Assembly (NCBI GenBank): GCA_963762085.1
Contig: CAVXJD010000003.1
Coordinates: forward strand, 1 to 64,000
Length of the DNA: 64,000 bases
Origin: DASQGA01 sp963762085
Lineage (GTDB): Bacteria; Actinomycetota; Thermoleophilia; Gaiellales; Gaiellaceae
Direction of reading: 5' to 3'
Shown: positions 43,195 through 51,667 of the stretch, piece after piece
Numbering within the stretch: the first letter of the stretch is position 1
Layout: each line of letters begins with the position of its first letter
Translations under genes and position numbers: made by a program
The notes under the pieces: model-generated
Seen by the model: the letters and a program-made list of their open reading frames with translations, nothing else
Told to the model about the DNA's origin: nothing
Database searches by the model: none

Positions 43195-44526
43195 CTAATT
43201 CTGTGTTGCCCGGATCGCCCGCGCGAGCTCTTCGAGCTTCGTGCTCACCTCGGACTCGATCTTCGTCTCGAACTCGTGGATGCGCTGCTCCGCATCTGCG
43301 AGCGCCTCGTCGAGGCGGTCCGTGATGAGTCGAAGGCGGTCGGCTGCGACCTCGTACTGCGACTCGGCTGCTCGGGCCGTGTCCTCGGTGCGTTTCTGAA
43401 GCCGCTCCGCGGTCGACTGCGCCGCGAGTGCGATCCGGTCGGCGATCTCCTTCTCCGCCTGGCGGGTGAACTTCTCGATGGCGCGATCGAGCTCGTGCGA
43501 GAGGCGTTCCGCCGACTTCTCCCTGGACTGCTTGATCTGGACGTCGAAGCGCCTCTCGGCGTCCTCGGCAAGCCTGCTCGCCGACCGCTCGAGCGAACGC
43601 TCGAGGTTCTCGAGCTGGCGCCGGGTGGCGTCGGCGTAGTCGTTCTTGAGTCTCGTCTGCGCCTCCGCGACCTCCCGGTCGACGAGCTCGCGAAGCTCGC
43701 GCTCGCGGTCACGGACTTGCTGCGCCAGCTCCTGGAGTGCTCGCCTGCGTTCGGCCGAGTGCTCCTCGAGCTCCTCACGTCCTTCGTCGAGCACTTCCTT
43801 GGCGCCCTGCTTCAGCTCCTCGCGAAGACGGGAGAGGAGTGCTCGCTGCTCGTCGGCCGCTGCGCCCAGCTGCTCCGCATCGGAGCTGAGGCGGGCCTCG
43901 TGCGAGGCGGCGGCTTCGGCCTGGCGCTGGCCGAGCTCCGTCAGACGGGTCTCGAGTGCGCGCTGCCCACGGTCGAGGTCGGCCGCCCAGGCTGCGAGCC
44001 TCCGTTCCAGGCGCTCCTGGACCTGGGCGACTGCCTCCGTCAGCTCGACGCGCGCCTGCTCGGCTTGCCGCACGACCAGGTCGCGGCGCTCCTGGGCGAG
44101 CTTGCGTTCCTGCTCGCCGAGGAGCTGGGTCGCCGTCGAGCGTTCTCGTGCGAGCACGAGATCCTGCTCCCCTGCTCGCCGTCCGGCTTCCTCCTTCAGG
44201 AACTCCCGCAGGCGCTGTTGTCCGACCTCGCTGGTGCGGTCGAGATCCCGCAGGCGCCGGAGGGCGCGGGCGAAGAGCAAGAGCCCGGCTTCCGCGACCG
44301 CCGAGGCGAGGAGGCCCCCTGCGGCGAGGAGCAGGGGAGGAGTCTCGGTGAAGTTCTCGGAGAAATTGATCCCCAGGGCGACCCAGGCGGCAAGGGATCC
44401 GAGTGTGAGGAGTACCGCCGCCGCGATCAGAAACTTCTCCGAGGCGCGGTCGAGGACGACCGCGCCGAACGAGGTTCCGACGAGGGCGAGACCGGCCGCG
44501 AATGTGATCTCGAAGGCGGCTGCCAT
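43195..44526 (-). CDS. Membrane protein with long coiled coil
   Basis: Encodes 443 residues. Three hydrophobic helices in the first 95 residues (ITFAAGLALVGTSFGAVV, FLIAAAVLLTLGSLAAWVAL, LLLAAGGLLASAVAEAGLLL) precede about 340 residues of continuous Glu/Arg/Leu-rich heptad-like sequence predicted to form an extended coiled coil in the cytoplasm. No enzymatic motif. The design is that of a cytoskeletal, tethering or membrane-organising protein. No family recognised. Confidence 0.75.
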   Translation of the reverse strand: MAAAFEITFAAGLALVGTSFGAVVLDRASEKFLIAAAVLLTLGSLAAWVALGINFSENFTETPPLLLAAGGLLASAVAEAGLLLFARALRRLRDLDRTSEVGQQRLREFLKEEAGRRAGEQDLVLARERSTATQLLGEQERKLAQERRDLVVRQAEQARVELTEAVAQVQERLERRLAAWAADLDRGQRALETRLTELGQRQAEAAASHEARLSSDAEQLGAAADEQRALLSRLREELKQGAKEVLDEGREELEEHSAERRRALQELAQQVRDRERELRELVDREVAEAQTRLKNDYADATRRQLENLERSLERSASRLAEDAERRFDVQIKQSREKSAERLSHELDRAIEKFTRQAEKEIADRIALAAQSTAERLQKRTEDTARAAESQYEVAADRLRLITDRLDEALADAEQRIHEFETKIESEVSTKLEELARAIRATQN

Positions 44527-44561
44527 GGCCCAATCGTAGGCCTAGACGGCCTCTTCCGAGT

Positions 44562-45743
44562 CTAGAGGTGGAGCGAGAGGAAGGTCGCGTCTGTGGAGGC
44601 GACCGTGGCGGTGGTAGCAAAGCGGTCGAGCGCGAGCTTCGCGATACGCCCGGCCAGCACGTCGGCTGACATGCTGATGCCCGATCCGTTCCACGTCATC
44701 ACCGCGGCCACGAAGACGCCGTCTTTCGAATAGACGAGGCCCGTGTCGTGGCGCGCGGTCAGGATCCAGCCGGCCTTGTGCGGGACGGCGACTCCCGGGC
44801 CGCGGACAAAACGATCCAGCTTCCCGTGGTCCTGCGAGTGCACAAGGAGATAGAGCAGGCGCCGGGCATCGGCCGCCGTGAAGCTCCGCAGGCGGCCGAC
44901 GAGCGGCCCGCGACCGGCCGTGGCCAGATGGAGGTACTTGAACATCCGGGCCATGTCCCACGCGGTCGTGTATTTCCCGATGCCGAACGACGGCGACTCG
45001 ACGACGCCCAATGGGATCGGCGCGCCTGCTGCAAGTGCCGTCCCGACCACGTAACCGCCGTACAGCTCGGTATCCGTGATCCCGGCCCGGCGCAACGTGG
45101 CGTTGACCCGGGCCGCGCCGGCCCCGGTCGAGCCGCTGAGCCAGACCAGGAGCTCGTTGGCTGCCTGGTTACTGGAGACCTGCAGCATGGAGCGAAGCAG
45201 CTGGTCGACTTCTGTGCCCTTGGCGGGGAGGCCGGGCAGTGTTCGCATCACCTCGATGGCGATCGCGAGCTTCACCGTCGAGGCGGCCGGAAATCGTGCG
45301 CGAGCGTTCCGCGCGGCACCCGCGCCAGTTCGGAGGTTCTGGACGTAGAAGGCGGTGATTCCGGGAAAGGCGTCACTGCGTGTTCTCAACCGCCCCTGGA
45401 GCACGCGGTCCAGCCGGCCCCGGGTCGCGGTCGGAAGGGCCGCCCGCGGAAGTCCGAAGACTGGGCTCACCGTCGTCGCGGCAGAACGCCCTGCGGGACC
45501 GTACGCGACGACCTTGACGCTGACGTCGCGCGACGGGAGGGCGACGCGGAGGCGGAATCGCCCCTCTGGCGTCGACCGGTTGGCGGTCGCGGTGCCGTCG
45601 ACGAAGACAGCGATGCGAACGGTGCCGGCGTTGACTCGTCCTTCCACGAGCCCGAACGAGGTTTGCCTCGGCGCCGGCGCAATGAGGGCGGGAGGCGCCG
45701 GGCCAAGGATCGCCGGCTCCAGTTGGATAGGGATCGCGATCAT
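44562..45743 (-). CDS. Class A beta-lactamase-fold serine hydrolase
   Basis: Encodes 393 residues. An N-terminal beta domain (residues 30-110) precedes a Beta-lactamase2-type domain with SxxK in AASTVKLAIA near residue 153, SxN in SSNQAAN near 191 and KAG (instead of KTG) in HKAGWI near 330. No signal peptide is visible. True beta-lactam resistance is uncertain: many such proteins are DD-peptidase or esterase-like. ATG 45743 overlaps the stop of the preceding membrane-protein gene (ATGA), in an operon headed by ubiE. Confidence 0.82.
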   Translation of the reverse strand: MIAIPIQLEPAILGPAPPALIAPAPRQTSFGLVEGRVNAGTVRIAVFVDGTATANRSTPEGRFRLRVALPSRDVSVKVVAYGPAGRSAATTVSPVFGLPRAALPTATRGRLDRVLQGRLRTRSDAFPGITAFYVQNLRTGAGAARNARARFPAASTVKLAIAIEVMRTLPGLPAKGTEVDQLLRSMLQVSSNQAANELLVWLSGSTGAGAARVNATLRRAGITDTELYGGYVVGTALAAGAPIPLGVVESPSFGIGKYTTAWDMARMFKYLHLATAGRGPLVGRLRSFTAADARRLLYLLVHSQDHGKLDRFVRGPGVAVPHKAGWILTARHDTGLVYSKDGVFVAAVMTWNGSGISMSADVLAGRIAKLALDRFATTATVASTDATFLSLHL

Positions 45744-46474
45744 GTGAGTCTCATCATGACCAGCGAGAGGGCAAGGAGGACAATTGATGCCGTGAGCAGC
45801 TTGAGGGCGCGCTCCTCGGCTCCGATCATGGTCTCGACAGTCACCTCCTCGCTCGATCCGTCATGCCGGAGGATCGTCCCGCGCACTTCTCTGACGTGCC
45901 TGCGCACATGACGCACCTGGGTGGAGAGACGGCGTTGCGCCAGGCTGAGCGCAAACGCGAAGGCACCGGCCGCGATCGCGGCCACGGTGATCGTCTCAGC
46001 GACGGCGAAGAACCCTGTCACGAGCGGGAAGGCGCCCCACGAGAGCGCAAACCAGGCGTCCGTGTGGAAGCGTCCACCGAAGAGCTCCAGGTTGTAGGCG
46101 CAGACGATGAACGCACCGAGAAGGGCGAAGACGGCGATCCAAGCGCTCCAGGCGACGGCGGTGTAGACACCGATCCCAACGGCTCCGCCAATCGAGAGGG
46201 CGGCGAGCAGGGCGAGCATCCCGGACCCGAGCTCGGTAGCGAGCGGGCGGCCATTGAGCTCGTCCAGCGCATGTGCCCCGATTCCGACTGCGAGGAAGAA
46301 CGCAGCCAGTGTGGGTAGCAGCCGGGAGAGTCGGAAGTCCGCGGCGAGCGCGGCGCCGATCGCCACGTAGCTCAGGTGCCATGCCGTGTAGGGCGGGTGG
46401 AGGAGCGTCACGTAGTCGCGCCAGCCCCCGGGGGCGAGTGCATAGAAGGCCGGCCGCGGCGCTTCAGCGCTCAC
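45740..46474 (-). CDS. Multi-pass membrane protein of unknown function with DELxGRP motif
   Basis: Encodes 244 residues from GTG 46474, overlapping the ubiE stop by 11 bp. About six helices. HALDELNGRPLAT near residue 70 and HPPYTAWHLSYV near residue 22 are notable polar motifs inside or near helices. It lacks the two Asp-rich motifs of UbiA prenyltransferases. The C-terminal part has a charged stretch (QVRHVRRHVREVRGTI) before a last helix. Position between ubiE and the beta-lactamase-fold gene suggests a lipid or envelope role. Confidence 0.65.
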   Translation of the reverse strand: MSAEAPRPAFYALAPGGWRDYVTLLHPPYTAWHLSYVAIGAALAADFRLSRLLPTLAAFFLAVGIGAHALDELNGRPLATELGSGMLALLAALSIGGAVGIGVYTAVAWSAWIAVFALLGAFIVCAYNLELFGGRFHTDAWFALSWGAFPLVTGFFAVAETITVAAIAAGAFAFALSLAQRRLSTQVRHVRRHVREVRGTILRHDGSSEEVTVETMIGAEERALKLLTASIVLLALSLVMMRLT

Positions 46475-47189
46475 GGTCGCCCCACACCACGATGCCTCCG
46501 CCCAGGCTGAGAGTGCGGAAGCGTGGCTCTTCGATCCCCGCCATCCGCCAGAGCTCCAGGAGTTTCGCGAGCGGTAGGCCATCGTAGAAGTCGCGGATGC
46601 TCGGCCCGAGGAACCGGCCGACGCGCCCCCATCCGGGCGAAACCAGGCTGCCGGCAAGCGGGAGCCCAACGCGGACGTAGAGCTCCCAGACGGCCCTCGC
46701 CACAGGGTGGGGGGGCACGAAGAACTCGAGCGAGGCGAGTCTTCCACCCGGACGAAGCACTCTGGCGAGCTCGCGCAGGGTGGCGGCCGGGTCGTCCACG
46801 TACCGGAGCAGGTAGGTGAAGGTGACGGCATCGAAGCTCTCGTCGTCGAAGGGAAGCGACTCTGCCCGACCTTGCTCGAGCTTCACGAGCTCGCCAACAC
46901 CGGCCCTGGCGACGCGGCGGCGCCCTGCCGCCAGCATCTCGGCACTCTGGTCGATGCCGACGACGGAACACCCGTAGCGGCGCGCGAGCTCGATCGCCAC
47001 CGCCCCGGTCCCGCTGGCGACGTCGAGGACCTTCTGGTCCGGAGCCGCGTCGACCCTGGAGACGAGGTACCTTCGCCAGCGCGGGTCCTGCCCGAAGGAA
47101 AGGACGCGCGCATAGCGGTCGTAAGTCGGGCCGAGAGGCGCGAAAAGGCTCTGCGCCGCTTGTGTGGACTCGCCGAGCGCCTGTTCCAC
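46464..47189 (-). CDS. ubiE: UbiE/MenG-type methyltransferase
   Basis: Class I AdoMet-dependent methyltransferase, 241 residues from GTG 47189. Motif I VLDVASGTGAVAIELA near residue 50, and the family blocks FDAVTFTYLLRYVDDP and RVLRPGGRLASLEF. UbiE-family proteins methylate demethylmenaquinone or ubiquinone precursors; menaquinone is expected in actinobacteria. A different small-molecule substrate is possible because no other men genes are nearby. The start lies only 19 bp from the divergent GTG at 47209. Confidence 0.82.
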   Translation of the reverse strand: MEQALGESTQAAQSLFAPLGPTYDRYARVLSFGQDPRWRRYLVSRVDAAPDQKVLDVASGTGAVAIELARRYGCSVVGIDQSAEMLAAGRRRVARAGVGELVKLEQGRAESLPFDDESFDAVTFTYLLRYVDDPAATLRELARVLRPGGRLASLEFFVPPHPVARAVWELYVRVGLPLAGSLVSPGWGRVGRFLGPSIRDFYDGLPLAKLLELWRMAGIEEPRFRTLSLGGGIVVWGDRER

Positions 47190-47208
47190 CTGGCTATTGT
47201 TGCTCCTG

Positions 47209-47760
47209 GTGACGCTCGAGGACCAGATCGTCGGCGCCCGGCAGGCGGCGGCCTCCTTTGCGTCGGGCGAGGAGGAGGTCGTGGGAGTCGTCCCGGCGGA
47301 GACCTCCTCCGGGCGGCTCATCTTTCTTTGCGCGTTCGGCGGGTCAGACGAAGAGCGGTGGCTCGCACTCGATGGAGCCAACGCCCCCGTCCTCGACCGT
47401 GCACTCGTTCATGAAGCGGCCTCGATCGCGGCCATGTGCGAATTGGCCGAGGAAAGCGCAGGTGGAGGCGACCTCGAAGCCCTGCGTGCAACGCTCGCCG
47501 AGCTCCGCGCCACCGAGAACCCCGAGGGAATCGACGAGGCCGAAGAGGCGGCGCGAGCGCTGGCCGGGACCCTCCTCGAAGCTCCACGGATCGCCAGCCT
47601 CGCGTATCTCGACGCAGTCGGTTTGGCGGCGGCTCGACTGGAGCAGACCCTCGGGGATGTCGGAAGCTCGCCCTTCGCCGAGGCGATGAAGGTGGGTATC
47701 GGCGCAGCCGACGAGCTAGCCCGTAGGGTCGAAGGCACGTACAAGCTGGCGCTCGCCTAG
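47209..47760 (+). CDS. Hypothetical protein
   Basis: Encodes 183 residues. An N-terminal beta-rich part (EEEVVGVVPAETSSGRLIFL, CAFGGSDEERWLALDGANAP) is followed by a mainly helical, Ala/Glu-rich part. GTG 47209 is preceded by TATTGT eight bases upstream with no ribosome site between, which would fit a leaderless transcript. The next gene follows 19 bp later. No family recognised. Confidence 0.65.
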   Translation: MTLEDQIVGARQAAASFASGEEEVVGVVPAETSSGRLIFLCAFGGSDEERWLALDGANAPVLDRALVHEAASIAAMCELAEESAGGGDLEALRATLAELRATENPEGIDEAEEAARALAGTLLEAPRIASLAYLDAVGLAAARLEQTLGDVGSSPFAEAMKVGIGAADELARRVEGTYKLALA

Positions 47761-47779
47761 GCGGGCCGGAAGGAGGGTC

Positions 47780-48073
47780 ATGGAAGGTGGATTCGGATTC
47801 CCGTTCGGAGGCGATCCGGAGGAGCTCATGCGGGGCCTTCGCGAGTTCGCCGAGCAGCAGTCGGAGGCCGTCCAGGAGTCGCAGCGTGAGCAGTTCGCGA
47901 CGCTGACCCTGAACACTGCGGTCGAGCTGACCGGTGCAGCCCTGAAGCGGATCGACGTCCAGGGTCCTGTCGACGAGCAGGCGATCGCGCTGCGCGATGC
48001 GATGCGCGTCCTCTTCCCCGAGGCGGTCGCGCTCGTGTCCGCCGCTCGCCAGGGTTTCATGCGCGAGCGCTAA
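47780..48073 (+). CDS. Small hypothetical protein
   Basis: Encodes 97 residues. A Gly/Phe-rich start (MEGGFGFPFGGDPEELMRGL) is followed by amphipathic helices (REFAEQQSEAVQESQREQFA). GGAAGGAGG precedes the ATG. The stop abuts the proline dehydrogenase GTG without a gap, so the three genes form one operon. Function unknown. Confidence 0.65.
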   Translation: MEGGFGFPFGGDPEELMRGLREFAEQQSEAVQESQREQFATLTLNTAVELTGAALKRIDVQGPVDEQAIALRDAMRVLFPEAVALVSAARQGFMRER

Positions 48074-49006
48074 GTGACCGTCCTCGACCGCGCGATCGTC
48101 CGTGTGCTACCGGCCGTTCCACGGCCGGTGGTCAAGCGGCTCTCGCGCCGGTACATCGCCGGAGAGGCGCTCCCCGAAGCGTGCAGGGTGGTCAAGCGCC
48201 TGAACGAGGCGGGGAAAATGGCCACACTCGACGTGCTCGGCGAAGAGGTGACCACGCGCGAGGAGGCGCTCGCGCTCGTGGAGGCCTACCGCGACGTCTT
48301 CGAGACCATCCGTCGCGAGCAGCTCGACTCGAACGTCAGCGTGAAGCCGACGGGGCTCGGGCTGAGCATCGACACGGATTTCTGCCGGGAGAACCTGGCC
48401 GACCTCGTGCGCTGTGCGGAGGAGCGGTCGAACTTCGTCCGGATCGACATGGAGGATGCGTCGACGACCTCCGACACGCTCGAGGTCTACCGGTCGCTTC
48501 GCGCCGAAGGGCTGGCGAGCGTCGGCGTGGTGCTGCAGGCGCGCCTGCGCCGGACGCTGGACGACATCGCCGCGCTGGCCAACCTCCACCCGAACGTCAG
48601 GGTGTGCAAGGGCATCTACCTCGAGCCGCCGGACATCGCGTACCAGGGAGCGCAAGCGATCCGGGAGAACTTCGTCAACGCCGTCGACGACCTGCTCGAA
48701 GCCGGCGCCTACGTCGCTGTGGCGACGCACGATGGCTGGGTGATCGACCGCGCGAGGAAGCTGCTCGAGAAGCACGGGAAGAAGCGTGACGAGTACGAGT
48801 TCCAGATGCTGCTCGGAGTCCGCGAAGACCTTGGCCGCAAGCTCGTGCGTGAGGGTCACCGGCTCCGCGTGTACGTTCCGTTCGGCCGTCGCTGGTACGA
48901 GTACTCGGTGCGAAGGCTCCAGGAGAACCCGGCCATGGCGACGGCGATCGCAAAGGCGACGGCCCGCCGCTTCCTCCCGGGTCGAAACGGCCGCGACTCC
49001 AAATGA
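48074..49006 (+). CDS. Proline dehydrogenase
   Basis: Monofunctional FAD-dependent enzyme, 310 residues, oxidising proline to pyrroline-5-carboxylate and passing electrons to quinone. The TIM-barrel blocks are NVSVKPTGLGL near residue 90, FVRIDMEDAS near 121, VCKGIYLEPP near 175, VAVATHDGW near 215 and the C-terminal YEYSVRRLQENP near 277, which carries the substrate-binding Arg pair. The GTG directly follows the previous stop. The P5C dehydrogenase is not in this window. Confidence 0.93.
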   Translation: MTVLDRAIVRVLPAVPRPVVKRLSRRYIAGEALPEACRVVKRLNEAGKMATLDVLGEEVTTREEALALVEAYRDVFETIRREQLDSNVSVKPTGLGLSIDTDFCRENLADLVRCAEERSNFVRIDMEDASTTSDTLEVYRSLRAEGLASVGVVLQARLRRTLDDIAALANLHPNVRVCKGIYLEPPDIAYQGAQAIRENFVNAVDDLLEAGAYVAVATHDGWVIDRARKLLEKHGKKRDEYEFQMLLGVREDLGRKLVREGHRLRVYVPFGRRWYEYSVRRLQENPAMATAIAKATARRFLPGRNGRDSK

Positions 49007-49021
49007 CCTGAGCTGTTCGGG

Positions 49022-49693
49022 GTGACAGACCGGCTCTCCTGGCGCTTCGTTGCGATCGCGGCCTTCTTCGTTACGGCCCTTGTCGTTTCGAACGTGATCG
49101 CCGTCAAGCTGGTCGAGGTCTCCGGACGAGTGTTCCCGGCCGGCCTTGTGGTCTTCCCGCTCTCCTATCTCCTCGGCGACGTCCTGACCGAGGTCTATGG
49201 CTTCCGCGCCGCTCGCGCCGTCATCTGGCTGGGCTTCGCGTGCAACCTGATGGCCGTCCTCGCAATCCAGGCCGCCATGGCGCTCCCGGCCGCACCCTTT
49301 TTCGGAGACGACGAGGCGTACGACCAGATCCTCGGGACCACCTGGCGCCTCTTTCTCGCCTCCTTCGCCGCCTATCTCGTCGGGGAGCTCGTGAATTCGG
49401 CCGTGCTCGCACGCATGAAGGTCGCGACCGGGGGCCGCTACCTCTGGGCGCGGACGATCGGGTCGACCGTCGTCGGCGAGGGGCTCGACTCGGCAATCTT
49501 CGTGACGCTCGCCTTTGCCGGAACCGGGGCGCCGCTCGTCGATCCCATCCTGACCACGTGGGCGATCAAGGTCGCCTATGAGACTGCCGCGACCCCGCTG
49601 ACCTACGCGCTCGTAAACACCCTCAAGCGGCGCGAGGGAATCGACGTCTTCGACCGGGACACCAGGTTCAACCCGCTGCCCGTCGAGCGCTAG
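49022..49693 (+). CDS. Queuosine precursor transporter (YhhQ/DUF165 family)
   Basis: Encodes 223 residues with about six helices. SNVIAVKLVEV and the family signature YLLGDVLTEVYGFRAAR near residues 48-64 identify the DUF165/VUT family, which imports preQ0/preQ1. Acidic and polar residues in helices (GELVNSAVLARMK, TIGSTVVGEGLDSAIF) are typical. GTG 49022. Its 3' end overlaps the convergent marR gene by 26 bp. No preQ1 riboswitch fits in the 15-bp gap upstream. Confidence 0.88.
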   Translation: MTDRLSWRFVAIAAFFVTALVVSNVIAVKLVEVSGRVFPAGLVVFPLSYLLGDVLTEVYGFRAARAVIWLGFACNLMAVLAIQAAMALPAAPFFGDDEAYDQILGTTWRLFLASFAAYLVGELVNSAVLARMKVATGGRYLWARTIGSTVVGEGLDSAIFVTLAFAGTGAPLVDPILTTWAIKVAYETAATPLTYALVNTLKRREGIDVFDRDTRFNPLPVER

Positions 49694-50138
49694 CGTCCGG
49701 CCGTGCGAAGAGTCGACCGAGCGTTTCGAGCGACTCCACGAGTTGTCGCCGCTCGTGCTCGGAGAGGTCGTCGGCGAGCCGGCCGAGCGCGTCCACGAAC
49801 CGCTTGCGCCGAACCAGGTGCTCGCGCTTCCCCGTCGCCGTCGCAACGACTCGCACCGCCCTCGCGTCGGCGGGGTCTCGCTCGCGGCGGACAAACTTCC
49901 GGGCGGCGAGCGCATCGACAGTGCGGCTCGCGGTCGCAACCGTGACGCCCAGCGCCTCGGCGAGCGCCCCCATGCGGCACGGGCCCTCGCGGACGACCAC
50001 GCGGAGCGCGATCGCCTGGGGTGTGGTCAGCTCCGCCGTCGAGAGGTCCTCTCCGGTGGTCGTCTTCCGCCGCTGAAGCTCGCCCCAGAGGCGGATGATC
50101 CCCTCGGCCAGGCGCTCGCTCTCAGCCTCGTGGGTCAC
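49668..50138 (-). CDS. MarR-family transcriptional regulator
   Basis: Encodes 156 residues, a winged-helix dimer. The recognition region is MGALAEALGVTVATASRTVD near residue 60; the wing follows with RRERDPADARAVRVVAT. The GTG start overlaps the stop of the MFS gene by 4 bp (GTGA), so the regulator is made from the exporter transcript. It is expected to repress that transcript through the palindrome at 51598-51613. Confidence 0.9.
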   Translation of the reverse strand: MTHEAESERLAEGIIRLWGELQRRKTTTGEDLSTAELTTPQAIALRVVVREGPCRMGALAEALGVTVATASRTVDALAARKFVRRERDPADARAVRVVATATGKREHLVRRKRFVDALGRLADDLSEHERRQLVESLETLGRLFARPDASARRAAG

Positions 50139-51598
50139 GCTGCCTGCCTCTGTGCTCGCGCGGCCTCTGCGACGGAATCGTCCATCGTGGCGCGGAGCTC
50201 GGTGTGTGGCAGGAAGAGCGTCGTCACGAAGGTGAGGGCGCACAGCAGGATCCCGAGTGCGAAGGCGGGTTGGAGCGCGTTCGCGAGCTCGGCCGGGCCC
50301 GCGCTGGACGCCTCCGACGCACCCAGCCGGGCGAGCATGATCGCGCCCATCGCAGTGACGCCGGCCGTGGCGCCGATCGACCGGAAGAACTGGGTCGACG
50401 CCGTCGCGGTTCCCATAAGGCTCCGCGGGACGGCGTTCTGGACGACGACCGTGAAGTTCTGCATGAGGAGGCCGACGCCGACTCCGACGATGATCACGTT
50501 CCGGGTCGCGTCCAAGGCCGTCGCCGAAGGATCCATGCCAGCGAGGAGGTAGAACCCGGTCGCCATGATCGGAGGCCCGGCCAGGAGCACCGGCCTGTAG
50601 TGACCGGTCCGGGACACGACCTGGCCGGAAAGGGCACTCGCCGTGATCCACCCGAGCATGAGCGGGGTCAGGATCGCCCCGGAGCTGGTGGCGCTCTCGC
50701 CCAGCACCTGCTGCACAAATAGCGGCACGAACATGATCGTCCCGAAGATCGCCGCGCCAACGCCGAAGAGAGCCACCTGGGCGACCGCGAACGTGCGGTT
50801 TCGGAAGAGGTCGAGGGGCAGGATCGGCTCGGGTGCACGCCGCTCCTGCAGGACGAAGGCGACCGCGAGGAGCGCGGAGGCGATGAAGAGGCCCACGATC
50901 ACGGGCGACGTCCAGGGATAGTCGACGCCGCCCCAAACGGATCCGAGCAGCCCGGTGGAGACGGCCCCCGTGAGCAGCGTGGCGCCGAGATAGTCGATCC
51001 GGTGGCGCTCCTTGACTTGCTTTGCGTCGAAGCCGAGCCAGACCACGGTCAGAGCCAGCGCCGCGAGCGGGAGGCTGACGAAGAAGGCCCAGCGCCAGGA
51101 CGTGTTGTCGGCGATCCAGCCGCCGGTCGCGGGGCCGATCACGGAGGCCGTGCCGAACACGACGCCGATCAGGCCCTGCCACTTGCCGCGCTGCCGCGGC
51201 GGGATGATGTCGCCGATCACTGCGATGCCGAGCGGGATCAGCCCGCCGGCGCCGAGACCCTGGATCGCGCGGCCGGCGATCAGCACCTCCATCGAGGGTG
51301 CGAGCCCGGCGACAATCGATCCCGCCGAGAAGAGGAGGATGCCGAGCGCGAAGAACGGCCTGCGGCCGTAGAAGTCGGAGAGGCGCCCGTAGAGCGGCAC
51401 GGTCACCGTCATCCCCAGCATGTAGGCCGAGAAGACCCAGGAGTAGTGCTGAAGCCCGCCGAGGTCTCCCACGATCGTCGGCAGGGCAGTCGCGACGATG
51501 GTCTGGTTGAGGGCCGCGACGAGCATGGCGAGTATGAGCCCGGCGAACACGATCAGGGTTCGCCGTTTGCCTAGTGGGTAAACAGTTCGGTCATTCAT
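50135..51598 (-). CDS. MFS drug exporter, DHA2 (14-helix) type
   Basis: Encodes 487 residues with about 14 helices. Motif A is GRLSDFYGRRP near residue 71, the D1-type motif LNQTIVATALPTI is near 31 and motif C is GPATGGWIAD near 158. It resembles EmrB/QacA exporters of drugs or organic ions. ATG 51598 lies inside the 5' edge of the operator palindrome, so the message is leaderless or nearly so; an in-frame ATG four bases later is not available. First gene of a two-gene operon with marR. Confidence 0.92.
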   Translation of the reverse strand: MNDRTVYPLGKRRTLIVFAGLILAMLVAALNQTIVATALPTIVGDLGGLQHYSWVFSAYMLGMTVTVPLYGRLSDFYGRRPFFALGILLFSAGSIVAGLAPSMEVLIAGRAIQGLGAGGLIPLGIAVIGDIIPPRQRGKWQGLIGVVFGTASVIGPATGGWIADNTSWRWAFFVSLPLAALALTVVWLGFDAKQVKERHRIDYLGATLLTGAVSTGLLGSVWGGVDYPWTSPVIVGLFIASALLAVAFVLQERRAPEPILPLDLFRNRTFAVAQVALFGVGAAIFGTIMFVPLFVQQVLGESATSSGAILTPLMLGWITASALSGQVVSRTGHYRPVLLAGPPIMATGFYLLAGMDPSATALDATRNVIIVGVGVGLLMQNFTVVVQNAVPRSLMGTATASTQFFRSIGATAGVTAMGAIMLARLGASEASSAGPAELANALQPAFALGILLCALTFVTTLFLPHTELRATMDDSVAEAARAQRQAA

Positions 51599-51613
51599 TC
51601 GTTACGTAACGAA
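51598..51613. promoter_or_regulatory. MarR-type operator palindrome
   Basis: TTCGTTACGTAACGAA is a perfect 16-bp palindrome. It directly follows the -10-like TATACT (minus strand, 51619-51614) and touches the MFS start codon. This position would let a bound regulator block the promoter. Confidence 0.75.
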
Positions 51614-51619
51614 AGTATA
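51614..51619 (-). promoter_or_regulatory. -10 element of the MFS-marR operon
   Basis: TATACT on the minus strand, 15 bases before the start codon, matches the sigma-70/SigA consensus at five of six bases. A -35 element is not clear. Confidence 0.55.
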
Positions 51620-51667
51620 GACGATCCCCACCAGGGCGGGTCGCGGCCGACGCGTTAGGCTCCGCCG

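Noticed and set aside
45740..46474. UbiA-type prenyltransferase next to ubiE
   Set aside because: The two Asp-rich metal motifs of UbiA enzymes are missing.
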